Assembly: GCA_951812615.1 (NCBI GenBank)
Contig: CATOSU010000001.1
Span: forward strand, 186,001-250,000
Reading direction: 5' to 3'
Length of the DNA stretch: 64,000 nucleotides
Source: an uncultured Paracoccaceae bacterium
Lineage (GTDB): Bacteria; Pseudomonadota; Alphaproteobacteria; Rhodobacterales; Rhodobacteraceae
Positions 45,956 through 54,714 of this stretch are shown here, piece by piece (position 1 is the stretch's first letter; each line of letters opens with the position of its first letter). A program made the position numbers and the translations under genes. Under the pieces are notes generated by a model. That model saw only the letters and a program-made list of their open reading frames with translations, was not told the DNA's origin and ran no database searches.

Positions 45956-47185
45956 TTACATCCTGACCGTTCCGTCCGCGATCCAGCCATCGAGAATGGC
46001 CAGCGCGGCATCTGCGAAAGCCTGATCGTTGATGTGACAGTCGACCTCGGTCAATGCGACCGGTGCTTTGACCGAGACCCGGAATTCATCCACCATTTCA
46101 GCAAGTGCCCCGGGATCATATGCCGGCTCGCCCTCCTGATCCCATTCCTCGATGCCTTGCGTGGACAGCACCACATGCGCCGGTCCGGTGGCCTGTTCCA
46201 GACGGGACAGGATATCGCGCACGAGTTCGCGGCGTTCCGGCCCGGTGAGGGCCGAGGATTTGATCAGGCGGTTGTGAGCGTGGAACGGGCGGTCGCGGTA
46301 ACGTTCCGGGATCTCCTGCCAGCCGGCGAGATCGATGAGGTCGATACATCCCGGTGCCACCATCTGTGGAATGCCGGCGCGCCCGGCATTGGTCAGCCGG
46401 TCGGGTCCGGAATTGACCACCGATCCGATCATCAGGTTGCCGACCTCGGGCAGTGCGAAATCCATGACGGCGGCGAAATAGCCCTGCGCGGCCAGCTTTT
46501 CGAAGGCCATGCCGCCCATGCCTGTGGCGTGGAACACGGCCACTTCGAAGCCGCGGGACTCCAGCGGGTCCTTCAGCAGCTTCATGTATTTCAGGCAGGA
46601 CGATCCGAGGCTGGTCATCCCGATCACCGGTTTCTCACGCCGCGGCGGCTCCACCGCCTGCGCCGCCCCCAGCACTGCGCCGGCGGCCTGCGACAGCGAG
46701 GATTTGCAGACCGAGTTCAGCCCGTAGAGCCCGCCGGCCCACAGAATCATCTGAATGTCCGGGCTGAGCCGGTCGGCGGGGATCAGGGGCGAGAAAGACA
46801 CGGTCGAGACCACGAATTTCGGCACGCCTATGGGCAAGGACTGGGCGCAGTCGAGCGCAAGGTCGGTGCCCATCGTCCCGCCCAGCGCGATCATGCCGTC
46901 GATCCGGCCATCTGCGTGCAGCTGTGCGGTCAGCGCAGCGGCACCGGCGGCCATGATCTGCATAGCGGTGTTTTCGTCGCCCGAGTCGATTGCGGCCTGA
47001 ATGGAGCTGTCTGCCGCCGCGGCCACATCGTGTTTGGAAATGTCCGTGGGCGCATCGGGATCGCCCAGCACGCTGACATCCATGCTCAGCGTGCTGCCGC
47101 CCAGCGCGGTGATCTTGCCGGTGAGATAGCTCAGCTCATCGTTCTTGGTGTCGTAGGTCCCGATAACCAGAATGGTCTTTGTCAT
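45956..47185 (-). CDS. Tm-1-like ATP-binding domain protein (UPF0261)
   Basis: 409 residues. The start MTKTILVIGTYDTKNDELSYL and the central blocks GGTMGTDLALDCAQSLPIG and GMTSLGSSCLKYMKLLKDP are characteristic of the UPF0261/Tm-1-like family, named after the tomato antiviral protein with an ATP-binding N-terminal domain. Bacterial members are often next to a TIM-barrel partner gene, which is absent here. The function in bacteria is not known. ATG 47185 follows GGGGAAAGAC. Confidence 0.85.
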   Translation of the reverse strand: MTKTILVIGTYDTKNDELSYLTGKITALGGSTLSMDVSVLGDPDAPTDISKHDVAAAADSSIQAAIDSGDENTAMQIMAAGAAALTAQLHADGRIDGMIALGGTMGTDLALDCAQSLPIGVPKFVVSTVSFSPLIPADRLSPDIQMILWAGGLYGLNSVCKSSLSQAAGAVLGAAQAVEPPRREKPVIGMTSLGSSCLKYMKLLKDPLESRGFEVAVFHATGMGGMAFEKLAAQGYFAAVMDFALPEVGNLMIGSVVNSGPDRLTNAGRAGIPQMVAPGCIDLIDLAGWQEIPERYRDRPFHAHNRLIKSSALTGPERRELVRDILSRLEQATGPAHVVLSTQGIEEWDQEGEPAYDPGALAEMVDEFRVSVKAPVALTEVDCHINDQAFADAALAILDGWIADGTVRM

Positions 47186-47348
47186 GTCTTTCCCCGTTGT
47201 CCCCGCTGTCACTGGCCGCCCGGATCGCAGAAGACCCCGGCTGCGCTATGGCCTGCAATCTGCACGCCAAAGCCGTCTTCGTCGATCCATGACTTTGCTT
47301 TGTGCTGCCATCATCGGGTGCGGGTGGCAGGAGCAGGGCGCGCATGAC

Positions 47349-47374
47349 AAAGGGCGCACCGTAACGGCGCGCCC
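47349..47374 (-). terminator. Terminator of the large beta-helix gene
   Basis: On the minus strand, after the stop at 47398, an 11-position stem with ten pairs (plus-strand arms 47352-47362 and 47364-47374, GGGCGCACCGT against ACGGCGCGCCC) is followed by a short T run. This is a good intrinsic terminator for the leftward gene. Confidence 0.6.
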
Positions 47375-47397
47375 TGCCCCCTCCGCCTGAACTGCGG

Positions 47398-49683
47398 CTA
47401 CTTGTCGATGCGCATGGTCACCGTCACCTCGCCTTCGACCGGCTCCGGCCAGATCAGCTGAATTTCGTCCTTGTTGGCGCCCTGCTCGGTCTTCACGTAG
47501 GGCATGGCGTAGACCGTCGCCCCGGCGGCGTTCTTGATCTTGCCCTTGGGCACCACCGCCTCGACCATCCTGGCCCTGCCTTCGAAGGGCAGCTCACCTT
47601 CCGGGCTGATCTGCCAGGTTTGTGCCGGTGAGTTTTCCTGATGTTCCACCCGGAGCGGGTTCATCGGCTGATAATCGATCGCATGGAAGGAGTTGCCGGA
47701 GAAGCTCACATGTTTGGTCCGGCTGAAATCCAGATCGGCAAAGCTGGTATCAACGCGCTCGGCCCGGTCGATGGATCCGTTGAGCGACCGGAACTTGTTG
47801 CCCGTGACCATGACACCGTTCAGGAAGTGGCCGGCCCCGTGCGGCTTGATCACGATATAGCTGAACCACGGTGCGACTTCACCGGACAGGAAGACGTTGT
47901 CGGTGATCGAAAACGCGCTGAAAGAATAGCCGCTGGAAAAGCCCGGCGAGCTGTCTTGTTCGTTGGTCCACTCGATAAAACAGTTATCGACGTAGTTGCC
48001 GGTAAAGGAGGTGCTGGTGTGGTCGGTCGCGAAAATGATCCCGGCCGTCCGCACCCCGTCGGCGATGCCGTCGCCCTGAAAGAAGTGGTTGCCGATCACA
48101 ATGCTGTTGCCCCCCGCCAGCAGGGCGAAATGCCGGAACTTGGTGGCGCGGCAATTGCGCAGTTTGACGTCGTTCGCGTTGGCGTTCAGGGCAATGGTGT
48201 GCCGGTCCGGAACATCCAGAGAGTCCTCGTTTGACAGGAACTGGCAACGATCGATCAGCATGCCCTGACAGCCGCCGCCGGCAGAGCTGATTCCCCGGTC
48301 CTTCGGGCGCGAGATGAAGCAGTCGGCAACAGTGAAGGTCAGGCCGCTGGGCGCCAGCATGATGCCGCTGCATTCCCCGTTGCACTGCAGCTCCATATCG
48401 TTGAGGGCGAATTTCGACAGCTTTGAAAAGCCCGAAAAATCGAGGATGTACTGAAACTTGCTGAACGTGTAATTCTGCGTTCCCGCGGCGTCGTACAGGG
48501 CTGCGTTCAGGGTGATTTCCTGTGTTGCCTCGTTCTTTTCACGAACATAGATTTCGCGCCCCACCCCGTTGCCCTGAACCAGCGCCCCAACCGGGATGTT
48601 GGCGATGTTCGTGACGTTGCTCAGAGTGCGGCTGTCGTCGGGGTCATAGGTGGCCTGCGAAGTGACCGTCACCGTGTCCCAGTCGGCGCTGGCCGCGGCG
48701 TCAAGCTGGCCGTTGCGGATCACCCTGCGGGTGGCATAGCTGGTCTTGTTGGGGACCGCGGCCTGCATGTCGATAGGCGCCTTCACGGTCACCTTGCGAC
48801 CACCCATGTCCAGCGATTCATGATCGGCATTGTTCAGAAGCGCCTGAAACGCCTTTTTGAAGGCCAGTTCTTCGTTTCCGAACGCGTCGATATAGCTGGG
48901 CAGGTCAAAGCTTTTCTGCAGAAGGAGCATTTCTTCGGTGGGCATGGTCACGGTGCCGCGGAATTCCACTCGGTGGCTGAGCGTGACGCTGGAGCCCAGG
49001 TGATAGACGCCTTCGGGCACAAGGATTGTCCGTCCGTCCGCCGCATCGTCGGCGGCGGCAAAGGCTGCACTGTCATCCGTCGCGCCATCGCCGATTGCAC
49101 CGAAATCCCGCACATCGACGATGTTCATCATAGTGCGGAGAAAGGCGCTGGTGATGTCGACGATTTCAATGTCGTCGATGCGGACAATGCCGCCGTTGGA
49201 CCCGGTCAGGTCCAGCCCGAAATGGCCGTAAAGCGCCTCGGGGCCCCAGACCATGTCGACGCCGGTGCGCTGGCCGGTGCCGACGATGGCCGTCACTTCG
49301 ACCACTTCGCCATAACCCGTCAGCGTCACCGAAGGGCCGGTTTCGGTGACCCCGCCGACATGGCTGCCGCCGGATCCGCCCGCCCAGGCGGCAATGCGGA
49401 CCGAAGGCAGGTTGCCGCTGATCGCCTTCACGCGCGCGCGGATCTGCAGGTAGCAGCCCGGCAGCAGCGGCGTTTCGCCCATGTAGCGCAGTTTCTGCGT
49501 GCCATCCGTCTTTTGCAGTTCCAGACAGCCGCTGAAATCCTGATCTGCCGGAACAAAGGCGGCGTTGACCGCACCGTCATAGGTGTCGGACCCCGGCGTG
49601 CCGTTGCCGCTGGACCAGACATTGAGACCGTTTGCAAACGGCGGCGGCATCAGTTGCACACCGTCGGTAATTGCCTTGTTCAT
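47398..49683 (-). CDS. Large beta-helix (pectate-lyase superfamily / GH28-related) protein
   Basis: 761 residues, no signal peptide. An N-terminal carbohydrate-binding-like domain (about 1-160, including GCYLQIRARVKAISGNLPSV and YGHFGLDLTGSNGG) is followed by VVDVRDFGAIGDGATDDSAA, the hallmark start of phage-tailspike and GH28-like beta-helices. A long beta-helix (for example IGNHFFQGDGIADG and FTGNYVDNCFIEW) and a C-terminal strand domain complete it. ATG 49683 follows GGAAAGGGAATGG. It may bind or cleave surface polysaccharide. The lack of a Sec signal fits a virion-like spike or another export route, but neither is shown. Confidence 0.78.
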   Translation of the reverse strand: MNKAITDGVQLMPPPFANGLNVWSSGNGTPGSDTYDGAVNAAFVPADQDFSGCLELQKTDGTQKLRYMGETPLLPGCYLQIRARVKAISGNLPSVRIAAWAGGSGGSHVGGVTETGPSVTLTGYGEVVEVTAIVGTGQRTGVDMVWGPEALYGHFGLDLTGSNGGIVRIDDIEIVDITSAFLRTMMNIVDVRDFGAIGDGATDDSAAFAAADDAADGRTILVPEGVYHLGSSVTLSHRVEFRGTVTMPTEEMLLLQKSFDLPSYIDAFGNEELAFKKAFQALLNNADHESLDMGGRKVTVKAPIDMQAAVPNKTSYATRRVIRNGQLDAAASADWDTVTVTSQATYDPDDSRTLSNVTNIANIPVGALVQGNGVGREIYVREKNEATQEITLNAALYDAAGTQNYTFSKFQYILDFSGFSKLSKFALNDMELQCNGECSGIMLAPSGLTFTVADCFISRPKDRGISSAGGGCQGMLIDRCQFLSNEDSLDVPDRHTIALNANANDVKLRNCRATKFRHFALLAGGNSIVIGNHFFQGDGIADGVRTAGIIFATDHTSTSFTGNYVDNCFIEWTNEQDSSPGFSSGYSFSAFSITDNVFLSGEVAPWFSYIVIKPHGAGHFLNGVMVTGNKFRSLNGSIDRAERVDTSFADLDFSRTKHVSFSGNSFHAIDYQPMNPLRVEHQENSPAQTWQISPEGELPFEGRARMVEAVVPKGKIKNAAGATVYAMPYVKTEQGANKDEIQLIWPEPVEGEVTVTMRIDK

Positions 49684-49802
49684 TCCATTCCCTTTCCCGC
49701 GAAGCCGCAAAATGCTCTGCCCGGCAAGGGCCGGACGCAGGACAAGGGAGCTAGAGATTTCAGGTTAACCGGCGTTTGGCGCACCGTGACGTTGCGTGGT
49801 GC

Positions 49803-50204
49803 TCAGACGCTCTGAGCCTTGGCATCCACACGTTGCACCGCGTTGATTTTCCACCCGTTTTCCGCCGGCACCATTTCATAGTCAAGAATGTGCACGTTGC
49901 CGGTGCGGTCGGTGATCAATACCCGCTGCCAAAGTTGCCCGTTGATGTCGCGCAGGTCCAGATACCGGACTTCAGCCGGGCGCCAGACCATCGGGTAACC
50001 CCGCCGCACCATCACGCCAAAGTTTTCAGGAGTTCCGAACAGGCCCTGAATGGCCGGGCTGGCATAGCTGAAGGCCTGTTCGAAATCGTCCGCGCGAAAG
50101 GCCTTGATCTGGGCATCGATGGTGGCTTCGATGTCGTCGTTGCCGGCGGTGGCGGTCACGAGTGTTCCGATTGTGATCAGCAGGGCAAGCAGAAGCGGGC
50201 GCAT
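49803..50204 (-). CDS. DUF4864 family secreted protein
   Basis: 133 residues. A signal peptide (about 1-20) precedes a small alpha/beta domain: IDAQIKAFRADDFEQAFSYASPAIQ and FGTPENFGVMVRRGYPMVWRP, then QRVLITDRTGNVHILDYEM. The pattern fits DUF4864, an NTF2-like family of unknown function common in Rhodobacterales. It is 54 bases downstream of the DUF4389 gene and on the same strand. Confidence 0.78.
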   Translation of the reverse strand: MRPLLLALLITIGTLVTATAGNDDIEATIDAQIKAFRADDFEQAFSYASPAIQGLFGTPENFGVMVRRGYPMVWRPAEVRYLDLRDINGQLWQRVLITDRTGNVHILDYEMVPAENGWKINAVQRVDAKAQSV

Positions 50205-50258
50205 GATGTTCTCCGTCTTTGCGAAAGGATACGCACGCGTCGGCGAGGCGGATCAGAA

Positions 50259-50567
50259 TTAATCCAGCTCGGTCCAGGGCCAGGGCTTCACTTCGCTGGC
50301 GCCGGTCTGAAACCGGGCTGCCTTGGCGATCCAGATGCCCAGATCGGTACCGAAATCCGCCAGCCTTTCGTTCGGCTGCCTGTTGCTGACCAGCATGATG
50401 ATGAACTGGATCACGGTCACGACCGCCAGGATGGTCTGGGCAAGGTTGATCATGATAGCGATCAGGATCATGAACAGCAGACGCCACCACAGGCTGTCCT
50501 GCGTGTCGGGTTCGATCTGCTCGCCATGCATGCGGCCCTGAAACTTGTCCTCGTCTGACGCCGGCAT
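50259..50567 (-). CDS. DUF4389 family membrane protein
   Basis: 102 residues. Two hydrophobic stretches (RLLFMILIAIMINLAQTILA and VVTVIQFIIMLVSN) form one long or two short transmembrane helices. RQPNERLADFGTDLGIWIAK after them is the DUF4389 signature. ATG 50567 is chosen because GGAGGG lies just upstream. The function is unknown. Confidence 0.8.
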   Translation of the reverse strand: MPASDEDKFQGRMHGEQIEPDTQDSLWWRLLFMILIAIMINLAQTILAVVTVIQFIIMLVSNRQPNERLADFGTDLGIWIAKAARFQTGASEVKPWPWTELD

Positions 50568-50644
50568 TTCGCCCTCCGCTCTGATCACGCGGACAATCTA
50601 TCACAGTTTGGCAGAAGCGGAACCGACACCCGCCCCAAAAACGC

Positions 50645-51391
50645 TCAGAGAACGAAGCGAAACGCCCGCCGCAGTTCATCCACGGCGCTGCCGTCGTACC
50701 ACCGCCCGTGGGCAAGGATTACCCGCGCCGGGTTCCACGCGATCATCTGTTCCACCGCCGCACGCAGGCGATCATGCTGCCCGGCAAAAGTTGCGCGCAT
50801 ATCGCGTGGCATCTTGCCGTCGGGATCCATCACGCCAACCAGAGGCAGGAACAATGCCATCCACCACGGCACCTTGGCGCGTTCGAAATTTTCGATCAGG
50901 TCGGTCAGGATGAGCGTCCGGGATGCCCGGTGAAAGAACACTGCCTCGCGATGTATCTTGCTGCCTTCGACGATCATCTGGTCGATCTGCCCGGCCCACG
51001 GCGCGTTCGCCACCGTGCCGAGGTCATGATCGAAGCGCAGCGCCATGCCCTTCTTCTCGGCCCGCGCCGCCACGCCCGGCGCGGCCCAGGCCACGGTGCC
51101 GTCAAACGCGGCCTGCCATTCGGAAACGTAAGCGTAGTGGATCCAGTTGGGCGCAATCAGGTGCCGGACCGGCCCCAGCGCGCTCAGTTCCGCGCGCAGG
51201 GGTTCGGTCATCCGTGTCGGCGAATGCACCCAGAGATCGCCGTTATGCAGGCGTATCACCGTTGCCCGTGTCGAAAACGGCAGGCCATAAAACCGGATCG
51301 CCGGCCCGTCGATCAGCCAGACACCCTCGGCAACGGGTTTCAGGGTATCAAGCGGTTCGTATCCGGTCGCCATGACCGCAGTTGAGGTCAC
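50645..51391 (-). CDS. DUF4336 family protein
   Basis: About 248 residues. GVWLIDGPAIRFYGLPFSTR, GDLWVHSPTRMTEPLRAEL and LIAPNWIHYAYVSEW are the conserved blocks of DUF4336, which is related to the metallo-beta-lactamase fold but lacks a full HxHxDH motif. The start could be GTG 51391 or ATG 51373. It lies 24 bases after the D-threonine-aldolase-like gene and may share its transcript. The function is unknown. Confidence 0.75.
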   Translation of the reverse strand: MTSTAVMATGYEPLDTLKPVAEGVWLIDGPAIRFYGLPFSTRATVIRLHNGDLWVHSPTRMTEPLRAELSALGPVRHLIAPNWIHYAYVSEWQAAFDGTVAWAAPGVAARAEKKGMALRFDHDLGTVANAPWAGQIDQMIVEGSKIHREAVFFHRASRTLILTDLIENFERAKVPWWMALFLPLVGVMDPDGKMPRDMRATFAGQHDRLRAAVEQMIAWNPARVILAHGRWYDGSAVDELRRAFRFVL

Positions 51392-51415
51392 ATGCAGTGC
51401 CCCGTCAACCCGGTG

Positions 51416-52510
51416 TCACCACCCATCGACGCGCGGCCAGACCTCTGCCCCGGTCGTCAGGTATTGGCCGTAACCGGCAGCGCAGGTCAGACAGGCGTGG
51501 TTGGGCAGCACTCGCAGCGTCGAACCGATCAGGTACCGTTCGAAATCCGACGCGCTGCGCACTTTTACGGTACCGTGTTCCTGATGCACCGCATCCAGCC
51601 GCAGGCCAGTTGGTTGCAGGCTGTCGCTATGACACAACCAGCCATAGCCGGCATCGGGCAGAAGTGTCTGGGCAGACACATCCTTGGACATCGCCATCGC
51701 CCCGGCATCCACAGTCAGAACCCCGGCCGTCCGGTTGTGACCGATCACCGTGGTCAGCACGGAAACCGCAATATCCTCGACCGCGCACATGCCCCGGCTG
51801 AGCTGGGCGAGGTCCCAGAACATGTAGATCCCTGCACGCAATTCGGTGATGCCGGAAAGGTCATCCGCAAAGAAAGCCGTCGGGGTCGATCCGACACTGA
51901 CGATCTCGACCGGCAGGCCGTTGTTGCGCAAGCGGGCCGCCGCCTGTCGCGCCGCGTTCGTCTCGTCCCGGGCAATCGCGCGGATATCCTCCGGCGAGTC
52001 GGTTGTGTAGGAATGCCCGGCATGGGTCATGACACCGCGCAATTGATCGCCCAATACACTGCCGATCTCCACAAGTTCCGATGCATCCGACCCGATCCCG
52101 CCGCGATGTTCCCCGCAATCAATCTCGATCAGCACGGGGATGCCCGGCAACCCGTCACGCACTGCCCGCGCCATTTCCACCGAATCCAGCGTCAGGAGGA
52201 TATCCCGACCGGTCTGTGCCCGGACGCGGCGCACCCGGGCAAACTTGTTGGGCGTGATGCCGACCGCATAGAGGATGTCGTCGAACCCGGCATTGGCCAG
52301 CGCCTCCACCTCCTTGAGGGTCGAGGCGGTGAGCGTGGACCGCCGGCCGCCGGTCGCGACCAGCGCCACGTCCACCGATTTGGCCGTCTTGAAATGCGGG
52401 CGCAGCATCAGCCCGGTTTCGGCGGCGCGCGCCAGCATCCGGTCTGCATTGCGCTGCAACCGCTGCCGGTCGAGGATCAGGGCCGGTGTTTCGACATCTG
52501 CGAAATCCAT
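51416..52510 (-). CDS. D-threonine aldolase / D-serine dehydratase-like PLP enzyme
   Basis: 364 residues of the alanine-racemase fold III group. PALILDRQRLQRN starts the barrel, RPHFKTAKS holds the PLP lysine (K41), and LPNHACLTC near residue 336 supplies the His and Cys zinc ligands seen in D-threonine aldolases and DSD1-type D-serine dehydratases. It would act on a D-3-hydroxy amino acid. ATG 52510 is chosen, 25 bases after the lysK stop, so it is probably in one operon with lysK. Confidence 0.85.
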   Translation of the reverse strand: MDFADVETPALILDRQRLQRNADRMLARAAETGLMLRPHFKTAKSVDVALVATGGRRSTLTASTLKEVEALANAGFDDILYAVGITPNKFARVRRVRAQTGRDILLTLDSVEMARAVRDGLPGIPVLIEIDCGEHRGGIGSDASELVEIGSVLGDQLRGVMTHAGHSYTTDSPEDIRAIARDETNAARQAAARLRNNGLPVEIVSVGSTPTAFFADDLSGITELRAGIYMFWDLAQLSRGMCAVEDIAVSVLTTVIGHNRTAGVLTVDAGAMAMSKDVSAQTLLPDAGYGWLCHSDSLQPTGLRLDAVHQEHGTVKVRSASDFERYLIGSTLRVLPNHACLTCAAGYGQYLTTGAEVWPRVDGW

Positions 52511-52535
52511 GTCCGGCCCTCCCCTGTTCCTCGGC

Positions 52536-54110
52536 TCAGGCCAGCTCTCCGGCCAGCGCGGCATCAATCAGCGTCACTGTTTCCGCGACCCCATATAGCG
52601 CAATGAACCCGCCAAAGCGCGGTCCCTGGCTGGCCCCGAGCAGCACCTCGTAAAGCGCGGTGAACCAGCCCCGCAGCGGATCGAAGCGGTCGCGGCCCAC
52701 GGCGTAGACCACCGATTGCAGTGCCTCGTCCTCGACCGGCCCGTCGTAGGCCGCCAATTCCGCGCGCAACGCCTCCAGCGCCTCGCGCTCCTGGTCCGTC
52801 GCCGCCCGGAACTTCCGTGACGGTTTCACGAAATCATTGTAGTATCGCACCGCGAATTCGGCGGCATGATCCATGTCCGGGTTCGTTTCCGGCGTAGCGT
52901 CTGGGGCATAACGCTGAATAAACCCCCAGAGCCGGTCCTTGTCTTCGGCCGCGGACACGGATGCAAGGTTGAGCAGCATTGCGAACGGAACCACCATGTT
53001 CGACGCCGGCACATCCTCCCCGTGGATATGGAATACCGGGTTGTTCAGCCGGGCCTTTTCATCCTGACCGCGATAGGCGCGCAGCTGTTGGTGGTATTCA
53101 TCCACGGCCTTGGGGATCACGTCGAAATAGAGCCGCTTGGCGGTCTTCGGCTTGAGATACATGAAGTATTGCAGGCTTTTGGGCGCGGCATAGCGCAGCC
53201 ATTCCTCCATGCTCAACCCATTGCCCTTGGATTTGGAAATCTTCTGGCCCTGCTCGTCGTTAAAAAGTTCGTAAGACAGCGATTCGGGCGGGCGTTTGCC
53301 CAGCGCGCGGCAGATTTTCGAAGACTGGGTCACACTGTCGATCAGGTCCTTGCCGGACATTTCGTAGTCGACCTCCAGCGCCGCCCAGCGCATCGCCCAG
53401 TCCGGCTTCCACTGCATCTTCACGTTGCCGCCGGTCACCGGCACCTCGACACGCTCGCCGTCGGGCTCCTCGTAGACAATCGTGCCCCTGGCCACGTTGC
53501 GCTCCAGCGTCGGAACCTGCAGCACATGGCCGGATTTCGGGCTGACCGGCAGGAAGCAGGAATAGGTTTCGCGCCGGTCCGGCCCCAGTGTCGGCAGCAT
53601 GATTTCCTGGATCTTGTCGAACCGCTCCAGCGCCACCAGAAGCATTTCGTCAAAGACACCGCGCTGGTAATAGTCGGTCGAGGATGCGAATTCATATTCG
53701 AACCCGAAACTGTCGAGGAAGGCATTCAGCCGGGCGTTGTTATGCGCGCCGAAACTGTCATGCGTGCCGAACGGGTCGCGGACCCGGGTCAGCGGCAGGT
53801 GCAGGTCCTCGGTCATCTGCTGCTGGTTCGGGACATTGCCCGGCACCTTGCGCAATCCGTCCATGTCATCGGAAAAACAGATCAGCCGGGTGGGAATATC
53901 CGAGATCAATTCGAACGCGCGGCGCACCATCGTGGTTCGCGCCACCTCGCCGAATGTCCCGATATGCGGCAGGCCGGACGGGCCATAACCGGTTTCGAAC
54001 AGAACATAACCTTTTTCGGGCGGCGCCTTCTGATACCGTTTGAGCACCCGGCGCGCCTCTTCGAAAGGCCAGGCCTTTGATGTCATCGCGGTTTCACGCA
54101 GCTCGCTCAT
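52536..54110 (-). CDS. lysK: Lysyl-tRNA synthetase, class I
   Basis: 524-residue class I LysRS, the archaeal-type enzyme found in many alphaproteobacteria in place of class II LysS. HIGT is at residues 49-52, the KMSKS-equivalent KISKSKGNG near 288, and the N-terminus SKAWPFEEARRVLKRY and ETGYGPSGLPHIGTFGE are family-specific. ATG 54110 is preferred because GGAG lies six bases upstream; ATGs at 54113 and 54125 are alternatives. It charges tRNA-Lys. Confidence 0.95.
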   Translation of the reverse strand: MSELRETAMTSKAWPFEEARRVLKRYQKAPPEKGYVLFETGYGPSGLPHIGTFGEVARTTMVRRAFELISDIPTRLICFSDDMDGLRKVPGNVPNQQQMTEDLHLPLTRVRDPFGTHDSFGAHNNARLNAFLDSFGFEYEFASSTDYYQRGVFDEMLLVALERFDKIQEIMLPTLGPDRRETYSCFLPVSPKSGHVLQVPTLERNVARGTIVYEEPDGERVEVPVTGGNVKMQWKPDWAMRWAALEVDYEMSGKDLIDSVTQSSKICRALGKRPPESLSYELFNDEQGQKISKSKGNGLSMEEWLRYAAPKSLQYFMYLKPKTAKRLYFDVIPKAVDEYHQQLRAYRGQDEKARLNNPVFHIHGEDVPASNMVVPFAMLLNLASVSAAEDKDRLWGFIQRYAPDATPETNPDMDHAAEFAVRYYNDFVKPSRKFRAATDQEREALEALRAELAAYDGPVEDEALQSVVYAVGRDRFDPLRGWFTALYEVLLGASQGPRFGGFIALYGVAETVTLIDAALAGELA

Positions 54111-54226
54111 CATGCTCTCCGACATGGCACCGCGCCCCGTGCGCGGCGGTCTGCCACTCCCTATTGTGCAGGCCGCAGCCCGTCAATATTCTGCACCGCA
54201 ACACACCATAGCCAAGGATTGCCACC

Positions 54227-54643
54227 GTGACCGACTCAAACGTTCTGAGCACTCAGGATTGCCTCGTTGCCCTCATGGTCGCGGTGTCTGCATCCGACGA
54301 AAACATCCGCACCGCGGAACTGGTGAAAATCCAGTCGAACGTGAACATGCTGCCGGTCTTTGCAGATTACGATATCGACCGGATGAACCAGGTGTCACAG
54401 ACCGTCTTTGACCTCTTTGATCAGGAAGACGGGCTCGACGCGCTGTTCGGACTCATCCGCGACAACCTGCCCGAGCGCCTTTATGAAACCGCCTATGCGC
54501 TGGCCTGCGACGTGGCCGCCGCGGATGGCACCCTGAAAGAGCAGGAACTGCGACTGCTGGAAGAGATGCGGTACGAACTGGATATCGACCGCCTGCACGC
54601 TGCCGCCATCGAACGCGGTGCCCGCGCCCGGCACATCATCTGA
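54227..54643 (+). CDS. TerB-like tellurite resistance domain protein
   Basis: 138 residues, all helical, with the TerB-type motif VALMVAVSASDENI and ALACDVAAADGTLKEQELRLL; the acidic D/E positions in the two repeats are the metal-binding type. The start is GTG 54227 with AAGGA just upstream. There are no other ter genes, so tellurite resistance should not be assumed; single TerB proteins of this kind are common and uncharacterised. Confidence 0.83.
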   Translation: MTDSNVLSTQDCLVALMVAVSASDENIRTAELVKIQSNVNMLPVFADYDIDRMNQVSQTVFDLFDQEDGLDALFGLIRDNLPERLYETAYALACDVAAADGTLKEQELRLLEEMRYELDIDRLHAAAIERGARARHII

Positions 54644-54659
54644 GGCCGGGCTGCCCTGT

Positions 54660-54674
54660 CATCTTTGTCCAAAT
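54660..54674. repeat. Dispersed 15-base intergenic motif, copy 2
   Basis: CATCTTTGTCCAAAT, identical to 4243-4257, lies between the convergent TerB-like and dacB genes and is followed by CCCGCCGGAGG. Confidence 0.55.
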
Positions 54675-54690
54675 GCTCCCGCCGGAGGCC

Positions 54691-54711
54691 CGATTATTCG
54701 CAGAATAATCG
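54691..54711. terminator. Hairpin between TerB-like gene and dacB
   Basis: CGATTATTC (54691-54699) pairs perfectly with GAATAATCG (54703-54711) around a three-base loop. Placed between two convergent genes, it may end transcription from both sides, although no T run follows. Confidence 0.5.
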
Positions 54712-54714
54712 TCT

